Assembly: GCF_022605165.1 (NCBI RefSeq)
Contig: NC_063068.1
Location: forward strand, 2,170,001 to 2,234,000
From: Purpureocillium takamizusanense
Lineage: Eukaryota > Ascomycota > Sordariomycetes > Hypocreales > Ophiocordycipitaceae
DNA length: 64,000 nt
Direction: 5' to 3'
The translations under genes were made by a program, and so were the position numbers. Position 1 is the stretch's first letter. The number at the start of each line of letters is the position of its first letter. Positions 54,859 to 64,000 of this stretch are shown here, in pieces. The notes beneath the pieces were generated by a model. That model ran no database searches. It had not been told where the DNA came from and saw nothing but the letters and a program-made list of their open reading frames with translations.

Positions 54859-56482
54859 ATGACCAAACGCGGCGCCTCAGATGAGGCAGCGGGTGCCTCC
54901 CCGTCCAAGCGGCAGCACATGGAAGGTATGCAGCGTCAGTTACTCCCTTGGTCGACACCAGACCCCCTGTCGACAAACAAACCCCGAAAGCCACATCAAG
55001 TACTTACAGCAATCAGACTTTGACGACACCGACGGCGGCGGCGGCGGCGACGACGACGACTTCGTCTCCCCGCACACGCCGGCCAGCTCCTCAGCCGATG
55101 CCTCATCGCCTGCCACGACGGCCACCACCACACCGCGAACCAAATTCCCGTCCGACCTCAAGACCTTGGCGTGCACCTGGCCCGGGTGTCCCAAGACCTT
55201 CAACCGCCCCGCCCGCCTCCGAGACCACCTAAACTCGCACACCAACTCGCGGCCCTTCAAGTGTCCATATGACGGCTGCGACAAGGACTACATCGAGGAC
55301 AAGCACCTGAAGCAGCACATCAAGGCCTGGCACACGCAGGAGCGCAAGTATGTCTGCCAGCGGGAAGGCTGCGGCAAGAGCTTCGTCACGGGCACGCGCC
55401 TGCGTCGCCATCAGGCTGTCCACGAGGGCGCCGATCGCTTCCGCTGCACCGACTGCGGCCAGAGCTTCCGCAAGAAGGAGACGCTGCACAAGCACGTTCG
55501 CAAGGACCACCTCAACCAGCCCGCCTTCGAATGCCCCGAGCCCGGATGCGACCAGGCCTTCCCCTCGAAGCCGTCCCTCAAGCGACACCGCGACAAGGTG
55601 CACGGGGACATCAAGTTCTGGTGCCACGAGTGCGCCCTCAATACAAGTCCGGATGGGTCCGAGGCACAGCGTGTCGGCTTCACGACGGAGCTGCTCCTGC
55701 AGCAGCACGTGAAGCTGGAACACCAAAATTGCATCTTTTGCGAGTACAAATCGAGCTCACGCTGGGAGCTCGAGCAGCACGTCGAGATGCGCCACTCGGG
55801 CAAGACGGTCGCGGACCGCAAGACGCACGCCTGCACCCACGAAGGATGCGGCAAGAAGTTCACCAAAAAGTCCAACCTCACCGCGCACGTTCGTACCGCC
55901 CACGAGGGCTTCCGCTTCGTCTGCGGCGACGTCGACCTGTCCGGTGCAGACTTTGCGACATGGACCAAGGACCAGGGCTGCGGCGACAAGTTCAGCACCA
56001 AGAGCAGGCTGGAAGACCACGTCCGCTTCATCCACCTCGGCCACCAGCGGCCCAAGCTCTCCAAATCGAACACCGGCTCCCAGCCCGACTTCATCGACGA
56101 CATCTCCGGCGCCGCGACCCAGGCAAAGCAGACCATTCCCTGCCCACACTGCGCCGAGGCGTTTATTCGCTACCACGACCTGGACATCCACGTGGGCAAG
56201 CGTCACGACCCCTCTCGCCGCGATATCACCCCGGACCCGTCCTCCTTCCTCGCTCAGTCTCACGGCGCGATGGCCCCGGAGCAGCTGCCACCCTTCGAGC
56301 AGGATTACGTGCAGTCAGCCTGGCCGCCGGACATGCCGCACGAAGAAATCTTTGCCGCGCGGATGGAATACGGCCCGCCGCAGGACGATTGGCTCGAGGA
56401 CGAGGCAAATATCCTACTCCTGGCGCGCGAGCCGCCTGGCACATTGGACCACAACATCGACCCGACCCTGGGCGGACTCTAG
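54859..56482 (+). CDS. C2H2 zinc-finger protein, TFIIIA-like
   Basis: Exons 54859-54925 and 55017-56482 give 510 residues. After an acidic and Ser/Thr-rich N-terminus come about nine to ten closely spaced C2H2 fingers (about residues 70-400), for example CTWPGCPKTFNRPARLRDH, CQREGCGKSFVTGTRLRRH, CTDCGQSFRKKETLHKH and CTHEGCGKKFTKKSNLTAH. Fingers 6 and 9 have stretched Cys-Cys spacing. The number of fingers and the short linkers fit TFIIIA, which binds the internal promoter of 5S rRNA genes and starts polymerase III assembly; it can also bind 5S rRNA. The C-terminus (about 400-510) is Pro/Asp-rich. The acceptor at 55016 was chosen to keep phase 1; an upstream CAG gives a wrong frame. Confidence 0.85.
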
Positions 56483-56960
56483 AAGTGGCTTTGACTAGAC
56501 GGGCGATACTGTCCATGCGTTGTGCTTTGCTGTTTGCGAAAATACCCCTTGGCGCAGGACTGTGCCCGCTACTTGAGCTGTGATTTTTGGGCGGCGTTTT
56601 GGTTGGGATTCTTGTAGAGTCGGACGAAACAGGGCATGGGAAAGTTAACCATAATGACACGTCACGGTCACGTTAAGAGAACCTTCAATGCTAAAAAAAA
56701 CCGTACTAGTATGGGGTACGAAATGATACCGCGAGGTTGCTGCTGCCAATGCACGCTGAGCCCAATGCCAATGCCCAAGCCGTCAATGCTCTCATGTATC
56801 CGTTTCTATGATCCTGGTCACACCGTTTCCAAATCACGAAACGAACACTTGTGTCATCCTGATCGTTCTGCCCAGAAAACAAACTCCTTTCCGACTCTGC
56901 CAACTCCCTGGAAAACCAGTCAACTCCTTGCTGATGCGCAACCGCCCGTCGTCGCTCTAT

Positions 56961-58753
56961 TTAGTGAGATGTGAAGAGGGCGTTGCTCAACCCCAAAAGC
57001 GCCATTCCCATAAAACCGAAAAAGATGCACAAATTGCGGTTGTGATTGAGGCTCAGGCTCTCCACGAACAGTTGCAGCGCAACGCTGACCATGATGCCCG
57101 ACGTAATGGCGAAGAGGCACGCGTAGGCTACAGAATTGGGAGACATGTTGTTTCGCTTGGCGAGCTTGAACCACAGCGCGGCAACGCCGGCGCCGAACGG
57201 CTGCGACAAACCTCCGAGGAGAGCACTCCACACCATGGCGCGCCAGCGAGAACCAAGAGCCATGAAGAGTGGGAGGGCCATGGCGAAGCCCTCGGTGATG
57301 TTGTGGACGAAGAGGGCCATGAAGACATTAAAGCCAAGCGCGGGGTTCGCGTGGTTGGTGGCGTAGGTGATGAAGCCTTCGGGAAACTTGTGGAGGGCGA
57401 TGGCGATGGACGTCTGCAGACCAATAGACAGGAAGGCATTGGCGGGAACGTGATGGTGGTGCTGCGCCTCGGGATCGCCTTCTTCCATCGAGGAGCACGA
57501 GCGTTCGTCGTCAACCTCCTCATCGCCCTCCTCAGGTATCTCCTCGGCAACGTCCAAAGCATCGTAGGACAGGACAAGACTGGCGCGATATCTTGGGCTT
57601 ACAGGCTCTGATCCTTCATGGTGATGCTCGTGGTGATGGTGGTCGTGCTCGTGCTCGTGGGTGCTGTGGGGGCCCGGGCCGGGGTGGTACAGCGCCCCGG
57701 TGGTGGTACGCAGCCTGGTCAAGGCCCGCGGTCCGTTGGCAGAGCGCGTCGACAGGTGTTTGAAGCACTCTTGACCGCAAGGGTCGGTATATCCGTAGCA
57801 GGAGCCTTGCTCATCGCAGTTGCATTTGGTGTCCTTGACAAAGGACATGACGCGCTTCGGCATGTCAAAGACGGAAGGGCGGCGCGGCGCGCTGGTGTCA
57901 ATGGCCGTCGTGGCCCGGCCGCGGGCAGTCAGCAACGGGCTCAGGGGTCGTTGAGACATCTCCTCTGGTCTATCTGAGGTGTGTCGTCTCGGCAGACCGG
58001 AGTCGGGAGCCGATCGGACCGACCCGAGCAAAGGCGTCGACTCGACGGCATGAACGGAGCCGTTCTCAGACACGGCCGAGTCCTTCTTTGTGGGTCCATG
58101 CGAGGACCGGGGTCGCGGCGACATGCGTCTCCTGGCGCGGCTGACACGGGAGTGCCTACGGCTGCCATGGTTACACGAGTGGCTGTCAGCGGTGGCAGCG
58201 TCATCGTGGGAGTGATCGCAGTCGACCACGTGCGATGGCATGTACTGGTGGAGAATACGCGAGACGGCCTGGATGCCAAAGAAACCTCCGACAAAGCCGC
58301 CCATCATGACGAGACCGGCGGTTTGGTCGTCCCAGCCGGCATCTTTGAGGTAGCCTTTGGACTCGGGAAGCATGCTATAGAGCGAGGAAAAGAGCTGCGA
58401 GCGACAGTCAGTCTGACATCGAGTCGCGGACCGGCGGGAGGAGGACCGCCGGCAAGGGGGACGCTACATACCATGACGCCGAAGCTGAGGCTCAGCGAGC
58501 AGGCAAGAAAGGCACTGCTCTCCTGTATGCGAAAGTTTCTCTTGCCGGGCAGGAGACGGACGAATACGTCGACGCAGATGATGCTGGCACCAAAGACGCA
58601 TGCTGGCAACGGTTAGCACTTGGAGCTCGGACGAGGATGGAGAAAGGAGCTGATGGCGGAATGCTGGGGAGGGGGAAACGCACCGATGCCACTGACAAAG
58701 GTCATGATCCACCCGCGAGTGTCATTGTCGAGTCCTCTTGCGACCAGCTCCAT
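56961..58753 (-). CDS. ZIP-family zinc transporter (Zrt3-like)
   Basis: Exons 58753-58684, 58602-58472 and 58394-56961 give 544 residues. N-terminal spans include ACVFGASIICVDVFVRLL and AFLACSLSLSFGVMLFSSL. A long cytosolic loop (about residues 120-350) is rich in charged residues, with a Cys cluster (CNCDEQGSC) and a His cluster (HEHEHDHHHHEHHHEG) that can bind zinc. The conserved ZIP core holds ALHKFPEGFITY and FVHNITEGFAMALPLF, the two helices lining the metal path. This matches yeast Zrt3, which releases zinc from the vacuole. A different membrane is possible. The gene is divergent from the histidine-triad gene, about 2.9 kb away. Confidence 0.9.
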
Positions 58754-60273
58754 GGCTGGCGGTGTTTTGCGGAGGACCCGGACGATCGAGCTTCGTTGTC
58801 GGCCGCTACGTCATGAGCGTCGTGGGAGAGAGTGGTTGCCGCACAGAGGGCGGCGGGCTTCTTGGTCGGCGAACGAGCGCGGCGCTCGCTGGGGGGGTGT
58901 TCGGGGGCCCGCAGGATAAGGATTCGGGGCTCAGATCTTGTGGTGTTGATGACGGCAAATCGACGGCGGCGAGCAGGTGGCGGCGGTCACTGACGTACCG
59001 GAGCCTGGGCCAGTTTTGCAGGGGGGCGAACCGACGCCCAAAGTTTGTTTTCGGGTTGGTGGGATGACGGCGCGCGACGGGTGGATGGATGGAAAGGGAT
59101 GGTGTGGGCTGGAGAAGACGGGGTCTGGATGCGGGCGCTAGCGACCGAGTTGGCAGGACGCACGGCAACACAGGGACGTATCGCGCGGGGGGCCGCTGGA
59201 GATCTAATAAAAAAGTCGCCGGTCCGGCAGTGGAAGAGGGGGAGTCGGGAGTCGGGAGTCCAACGAGGCGACAAGGGCGGAGAGTGCTCGTGACGGTGCT
59301 GCAGCTGTATTATATCTGAAGAAGGCGTCCAGGACGAGAGAAAGAAGATGACGACGTCTCAAAGCAAGATGAAAGAAACAAAGAGCCCGAGACGCGCAGG
59401 CAGGCAGGCCAGGCGGTCACAGCCTCACAGGGCAGCGCAGCGCAGCGCACACGGCCGGAACTCCTCCCTTGTGCCTTCGGTCCAGCCGGCAAGCTGGCCA
59501 TCAGGGTTCTCGCACCTCGCCTCACGCGCCACCGCCTGTTCTGCCGCGGGGGGCTACGCGCCAGTCAGCCATCGACAAAGTCGGTCAGAGAGCGGCTCAT
59601 TTCATTACCAGTTACCAAGTACTAACACTACTCCTACTACTTCGTACTACGAACCAACCAACTGCTGCTCAGACCTCTACACTGAACAACATGAGGTGCA
59701 AGCCTGCATGCCGGAGCGTTGCTGCATCTCCAACTCACGGCGCGTTCCGTCTCCCTCCCGACTGGCTGCCAGGTACATTCGACGTCCCAGCTCGCCAACT
59801 AACATTGGTACCTTGCGTGGTCTGTTCCCCTTTGGTGGCGCTGCAGCGGGCGTAGGGCTGGTTCCCGGCCTCTACCATCCATCCGCGGCACCCTAAAATC
59901 CAGCAGAAGCGATGAGGGAGCTCAGTTAACCGCCGCCCGCGCGTCGCGCCGTTGGCCATCACCGAGGGCATCACCGAGGCCACGGCGGAGGGCCGGGACG
60001 CCGCATTCCGGGCCGTGAACTGGCCGCGAGCCGGGGTCCCGATGCAAGTCAGCTGGGCGGGCAGCGTAGTTCGGTCATCCGGCTGAAGGCGGACCCCACG
60101 ATTTGCGATGCTTACCCTGGGGCACATCATTCGTCAGCGACGATGCTTCTTGTACTCCCGCCTCCATACTGGCTAGCCTCACTCAGCCAGCGCCTGACCA
60201 ACACTTGGTCCATCAACGCTACAGACCGAGAAAACCTCGGATATCCGGAGGACGCAACGAGCACCGGCGTATC

Positions 60274-60472
60274 TACGAAGTACGTGGTATATATCAAGAA
60301 GTGAACCATTTTGGGTGAGCTCGACCGGCCCAGCCAACAACGCTCGAACCACCCTTGCCGCATCGATCCGCTCGCAGCCCCGTCTCGGACTAAGGTACAG
60401 GTGCCGCCTGCTCAAACCCGAGACGGGGCCATTCGTCGTGGAACACGACAATGTCGGCTGGTGTACGAAGTA
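60274..60472. repeat. Cluster of the dispersed TACGAAGTA motif
   Basis: Two exact copies (60274-60282 and 60464-60472) lie 190 bases apart in the same orientation. A third exact copy, inverted, lies at 59638-59646, and a one-base variant, GCTTCGTAC, at 60487-60495. See the finding on this motif for the other positions. Confidence 0.8.
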
Positions 60473-61584
60473 GTGACCTACTAGTCGCTTCGTACTTTGT
60501 TCGCCCCTGCGTTATGCTTGAGGATTCGCTGCACAGAGAGAGTGACGCTCGCGTGCTGTGGCAAACGGCGGGGCGCCCGCGCATCTATCAGACAAGGAGT
60601 TTTCCACCTCGGACTGGGCTTGTTCGAAACTAGGGAGAACAAGTCAACTTATGTACGACGCAATCGCGCTTGAGATGAGGCATTTTCAATCCTTGTGACT
60701 AACCCCTCGCTCCCTCCATTCGCTGCATCGAGCATCCTTCTAGGTCGCCCGCCACTGCAGTCCTCCTGTGACCATCAAGGTTCTCGCCACTGCGCCGCGA
60801 TGCGCAGAAGCGGAGCAATTCCAGCGCCGTTGCATGTCCATCAAGGTCCAGTCGGCGTCCTTAAGCTTATTATGCTTAATTACCAACTTTACAGGTTTGA
60901 TCTTCTTCGCCGCCTACATTGCTCTGTGCGCTGATCGCGGCCAATCTTCCAGTCCGTATCAGGGCTTCTGCTTACTTGGTCGTGGTTACACGAGGCAAGG
61001 GAACAGTAGTATACAAGGCACGACGACGCTTGGCGCGGCCATTTTGGGGGCCATAGAGGGACATTTGTACCGTGTAGTTATATATGATACTACATCACGA
61101 TGAGCATATTATCAGGCGTAGGAGGCAAATTGTGTGCACTTGTCGTGCCCCCCGTCTCGCTGAGGGGGGTGTATGTACGGGACAAACCTCCTCCCATACT
61201 ACACTGCACGTTGTCGTTACTCTCGCCTGAAATAGAGCGATGGGTCATACGAGGGATTAAAGCCGGAATCATAGGTTGGATGCTGCGAGCACGTTGGTCC
61301 CATCTGTGCGAGGCATCGGCGAACTCGTCTTGGCACAGCTCGAATAGGTGATGCCTGCGTTCACCTCGCGAACCGCCGAGCCAAAGAGGTTCTCACAAAC
61401 GAACCAGCCGTTCCTTGGCACTAGCTTACCACGCCAGGATCACCCGTCGACCATCCAATAATGCCCTTTATGCACAACAGAACGGCTGTGTGTGGTCTAG
61501 TGAGTGGATCTCGCCATGAGGTTCCGGCGGGCGGTCGAGTTCTCTGCCCGCCCAGGTCAGAGGCGAGAGGACGAGTCGTAGTGG

Positions 61585-61593
61585 TATATATAT
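61585..61593 (+). promoter_or_regulatory. TATA box of the histidine-triad gene
   Basis: TATATATAT lies about 110 bases upstream of the ATG at 61703 and on the right strand. The segment between them is CT-rich near 61625-61680, typical of a fungal transcription start. Confidence 0.5.
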
Positions 61594-61702
61594 GGGTTAG
61601 CCTTTGGGGGATTCTTGCGTAGCATCTCGCTCTTGTCTTGGTTTACCGCCTCTCAGCTTAGCACAGACCCCGTTTGTCCCTCGTTGAACAAGTCCAGTCA
61701 GG

Positions 61703-62481
61703 ATGCAGCCCAAGTCGTGGATTTCGCTCGTTCTCCTCGGCCAGGCCGCCCTGGTCGTCGCCTCTCCCCAGGCCGTCTCCGAGTCGCTGCCTCCCTCGCC
61801 CACCGGCTCCGGTATCTGCGAGCCGCACGGCGACCACTGTAAGACACGAACCCTCCCCCTTCACCCCTTCATCGCCTCCGTATTCCACGTTCACAGTGTC
61901 ACCGAGCGGAGCTGACTAAAGAACGTCATCAAGGGCACTGCCACCCTGCCTCGACGGCTGCACAGACGTCGACTCACGACGACGACGACCACCACCCCGC
62001 GCCGACGGGCAGCTGCGAGCCTCACGGTGACCACTGGCACTGCCCATCCGGCGTGCCTAAGCCGACGACGCCCCCGGCGCAGACGTCCGCCGCCGCGGCC
62101 ACCACCAACGCCGCCCAGGCGACGAGCACCTGTGAGCCGCACGGTGACCACTGGCACTGCCCGTCTGGCGTGCCCAAGCCGACCACGCCTCCTGCCCAGC
62201 AGATCAAGTCGTCCGGCGACGGCCACCCCGTGCCCACGGGCAGCTGTGAGCCGCACGGCGACCACTGGCACTGCCCGTCCGGCGTGTCTAAGCCAGCCAC
62301 GCCCCCGGCACAGAGCACCACGGGAGGCGGCTCTATCGGCACCTCGAGCGGTGCGACCGGCTCGGCCTCGGCTTCCCCCACGGTCACGGCCGGTGCTGGC
62401 CGGCCTGCCGCTCCGCTAGGCGTTGCCACCGCCCTGGTGTCGCTCGTTGGCGCCATCTTCGTCGGTGCTCTTGTCATCTGA
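61703..62481 (+). CDS. GPI-type surface protein with four Cys-flanked HxxHxH motifs
   Basis: Exons 61703-61838 and 61934-62481 give 227 residues. A signal peptide (about residues 1-20, SWISLVLLGQAALVVAS) is followed by four copies of CEPHGDHWHC at about residues 39-48, 73-82, 112-121 and 150-159. Copies 2-4 are followed by PSGV-x-KP and a Thr/Pro-rich spacer. Each copy has the spacing H-x-x-H-x-H between two cysteines, the same histidine-triad spacing that binds zinc in bacterial Pht proteins. A DDDDHH patch adds more ligands. The C-terminus (PLGVATALVSLVGAIFVGAL) is a GPI-attachment type tail. The first copy is split by the intron, which ends in AAG; splicing there exactly restores the motif. 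It may bind zinc or copper at the cell surface. That is inference. Confidence 0.8.
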
Positions 62482-63951
62482 AGGGACATTGACGTTGTGT
62501 TCATGTAACTGTTAATAACACCATGGCATGTGGGAAGACGGAGGGGGCTGGGTCGCAGGCCGCCATGTCGTCACGGTCGACGTTGGGACAGGCAAGACCT
62601 GCGCATAATTTCAGTTCACTCAAAAAGTCGAGCTCTAGAGAGCCGACTCATTGTATTCCCGGCTCGAAGAAAGAAGAACAAACAGACGAGTTTGGCATAT
62701 GCTTATGAGAGGCTTGTATGTCTGCTGCGGCTTCCATGGCCAGTCCTTTGCGGGCATCTCTCGAGGGGTAGCACAGGACTACTTCGTTACTGCGTAAAAA
62801 TGAAGTCGGGGTGGGTTCCTGATGGCGATGATGGGTTGTAATAGCCACGCTCCGAGACCTTGCAAGCAAAGTGTCTCAATACCCACCACGGGAGGACAAT
62901 GCGGCTGTGACACCCATCACGCTGAGACAAGACATGGCCAGCTGTGATGCAGTGGTGCGGAGCAGCGCCTTCGTGATAGGGAGAACTGATGAGGGGGTTC
63001 AGTTCGCTAGGCAGCACACGGTAGGCATGCAGGTCTCGCGGGGGGGCGCAGTTGCAGCGATAGACCGAGGTGTGTAGGGCTCTTGTAAAAGGTTGCTAAG
63101 CGCCATAGCAAGCGCTGGAGTCGTGGATCATCGACATGGTTGATACCGTGAACCTCCAGGGTGGTGGTGCCTGATCTGAGTGATGAGTGAGGTCCGTCCA
63201 GTGAGTGTAAGGTATGGATGGATGGATGGATGGAGCCCTCCGGGGCGGGCTGTAAGGCTGGTGGGTCACCCAGGGTCATCTCCATCGCGCCCCGTCTCTC
63301 TGTCCAGTGAGGACGTGGTCCCCTGACCAAGAGCGCCTCAGCTCCAGGGCACGTCGCAGCGGCAAAGCCCCGGCTCGGCACCCGCCCCAGGGGCACATCT
63401 CAGCGGCCGACGGGGAGCCTTTGAGGCGCCCCGCCCGCCCTGTCCTCCCTTGTTCTGTCCTGTCCACCCGTCCGCTGGCTGCCCTAGACCCCTTCTTTTC
63501 GCGGCTTGCCTCCCTCCTCCCATTCTCCCATCCCCACCCATCAAGTCATCCCGATCCCTCTTTTTTTGCAACACGGGACCAGCCGACCACCACCCCATGT
63601 GCCTCGACCTGCACACCGGCACCACGCACATGGGCCTGCCGCCATCCGCACACTCCCCCGCCTCGTGAGCAGCAAGCAGTCCGACTCGTCCCCCAGATAC
63701 GAAACCCGCCGCCGTACGCGTCTCGCTCCCCCAGCCCCAGGTCACGGCAAGTCTCCGCACTCGTCGCGGTCACCACCACCGCCCTCCTCGCCTGACTGCC
63801 CCGACCGACTCTCTCCCCAGGCCCCGTGCGTGACCGAACTGTCGAGATCGCGATCTGGTGGCCCTGGCGTCCGCCTCCTCCACCACCACCTTCCGCCCCT
63901 CGTATATAGATGCCATACCGCAGCCCGCGCGCCGCTGCTTCCTCCGCCAAC
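62482..63951. other. Intergenic region
   Basis: No gene supported. A GATG tetranucleotide array lies at 63213-63233. From 63440 to 63950 the plus strand is strongly pyrimidine-rich with a TATATA at 63903-63908, which looks like the promoter and leader of the gene starting at 63952. Confidence 0.5.
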
Positions 63952-64000
63952 ATGTCAAAGTCAACCCTCGCCATGTTTGCTGCTCTCGGCGCCGGAGGCG
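63952..64000 (+). CDS. Start of a coding region cut by the window edge
   Basis: Sixteen codons are visible: MSKSTLAMFAALGAGG. The ATG has a good fungal context (CCAACATGTC) and follows a CT-rich leader with a TATA-like site 45 bases upstream. The hydrophobic, Ala/Gly-rich start could be a signal or mitochondrial targeting sequence. The product cannot be named. Confidence 0.5.
   Translation, partial: MSKSTLAMFAALGAGG

Larger units (their letters stand above)
58754..61702. other. Divergent intergenic region between ZIP and histidine-triad genes (2.9 kb)
   Basis: No gene is supported. It holds three copies of TACGAAGTA or its complement (59638-59646, 60274-60282, 60464-60472) and a variant at 60488-60495, the densest cluster in the window. 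A TATA element lies near the right end. The sequence otherwise looks like ordinary GC-rich promoter DNA. Confidence 0.5.

Noticed and set aside
60274..60472. Similarity of TACGAAGTA to the half-site of loxP-like recombinase targets
   Set aside because: Only about eight bases match. There is no spacer and inverted-arm structure and no recombinase gene nearby.

Overview
The window is nuclear DNA of a filamentous ascomycete. Genes carry short GT-AG introns of about 45-130 nt, third codon positions are GC-rich, several proteins have signal peptides or GPI-anchor tails, and the housekeeping set (Arp8, Med10, Rpb6, TFIIIA, Afi1, a TPR/J-domain co-chaperone) is fungal. Sequence style and family content (an MpaB-like oxygenase, small cysteine-rich secreted proteins) point to Sordariomycetes, probably Hypocreales. 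That placement is inference.

Layout. 1-5.3 kb: gene-free, simple repeats. 5.3-8.8 kb: a proline-rich protein and an MpaB/Lcp-type oxygenase, both minus. 10.5-14 kb: ARP8 (+) and an eight-cysteine secreted protein (-). 15.5-16 kb: frameshifted remnant of an FAD-linked oxidase. 17.2-19 kb: MFS transporter. 22.6-24.9 kb: GPI-type wall protein with nine 168-bp repeats. 25.5-26.8 kb: fungal transcription-factor-like regulator. 28.6-31 kb: SDR and MED10. 31.7-34.3 kb: TPR/J-domain co-chaperone with an in-frame membrane-segment extension after its stop. 36.9-44 kb: myosin regulatory light chain-like EF-hand protein, AFI1, S-formylglutathione hydrolase. 45.2-47 kb: one gene joining an arrestin fold to a RanBP1 domain. 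47.7-52.3 kb: two small cysteine-rich secreted proteins and an unrecognised small protein. 53.9-56.5 kb: RPB6 and TFIIIA, head to head. 57-62.5 kb: a ZIP zinc transporter and, divergent from it, a GPI-anchored protein with four Cys-flanked HxxHxH motifs. A new coding region starts at the right edge.

The strongest candidates for something undescribed are (i) the arrestin-RanBP1 fusion, (ii) the histidine-triad surface protein facing a ZIP transporter, which recalls the yeast PRA1-ZRT1 zinc-capture arrangement, (iii) the possible membrane-anchored isoform of the J-protein made by readthrough or an alternative intron, and (iv) the 9-bp motif TACGAAGTA, seen eight times and only between genes. 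Intron boundaries were placed by eye from splice consensus, frame continuity and family similarity. No database search was run.
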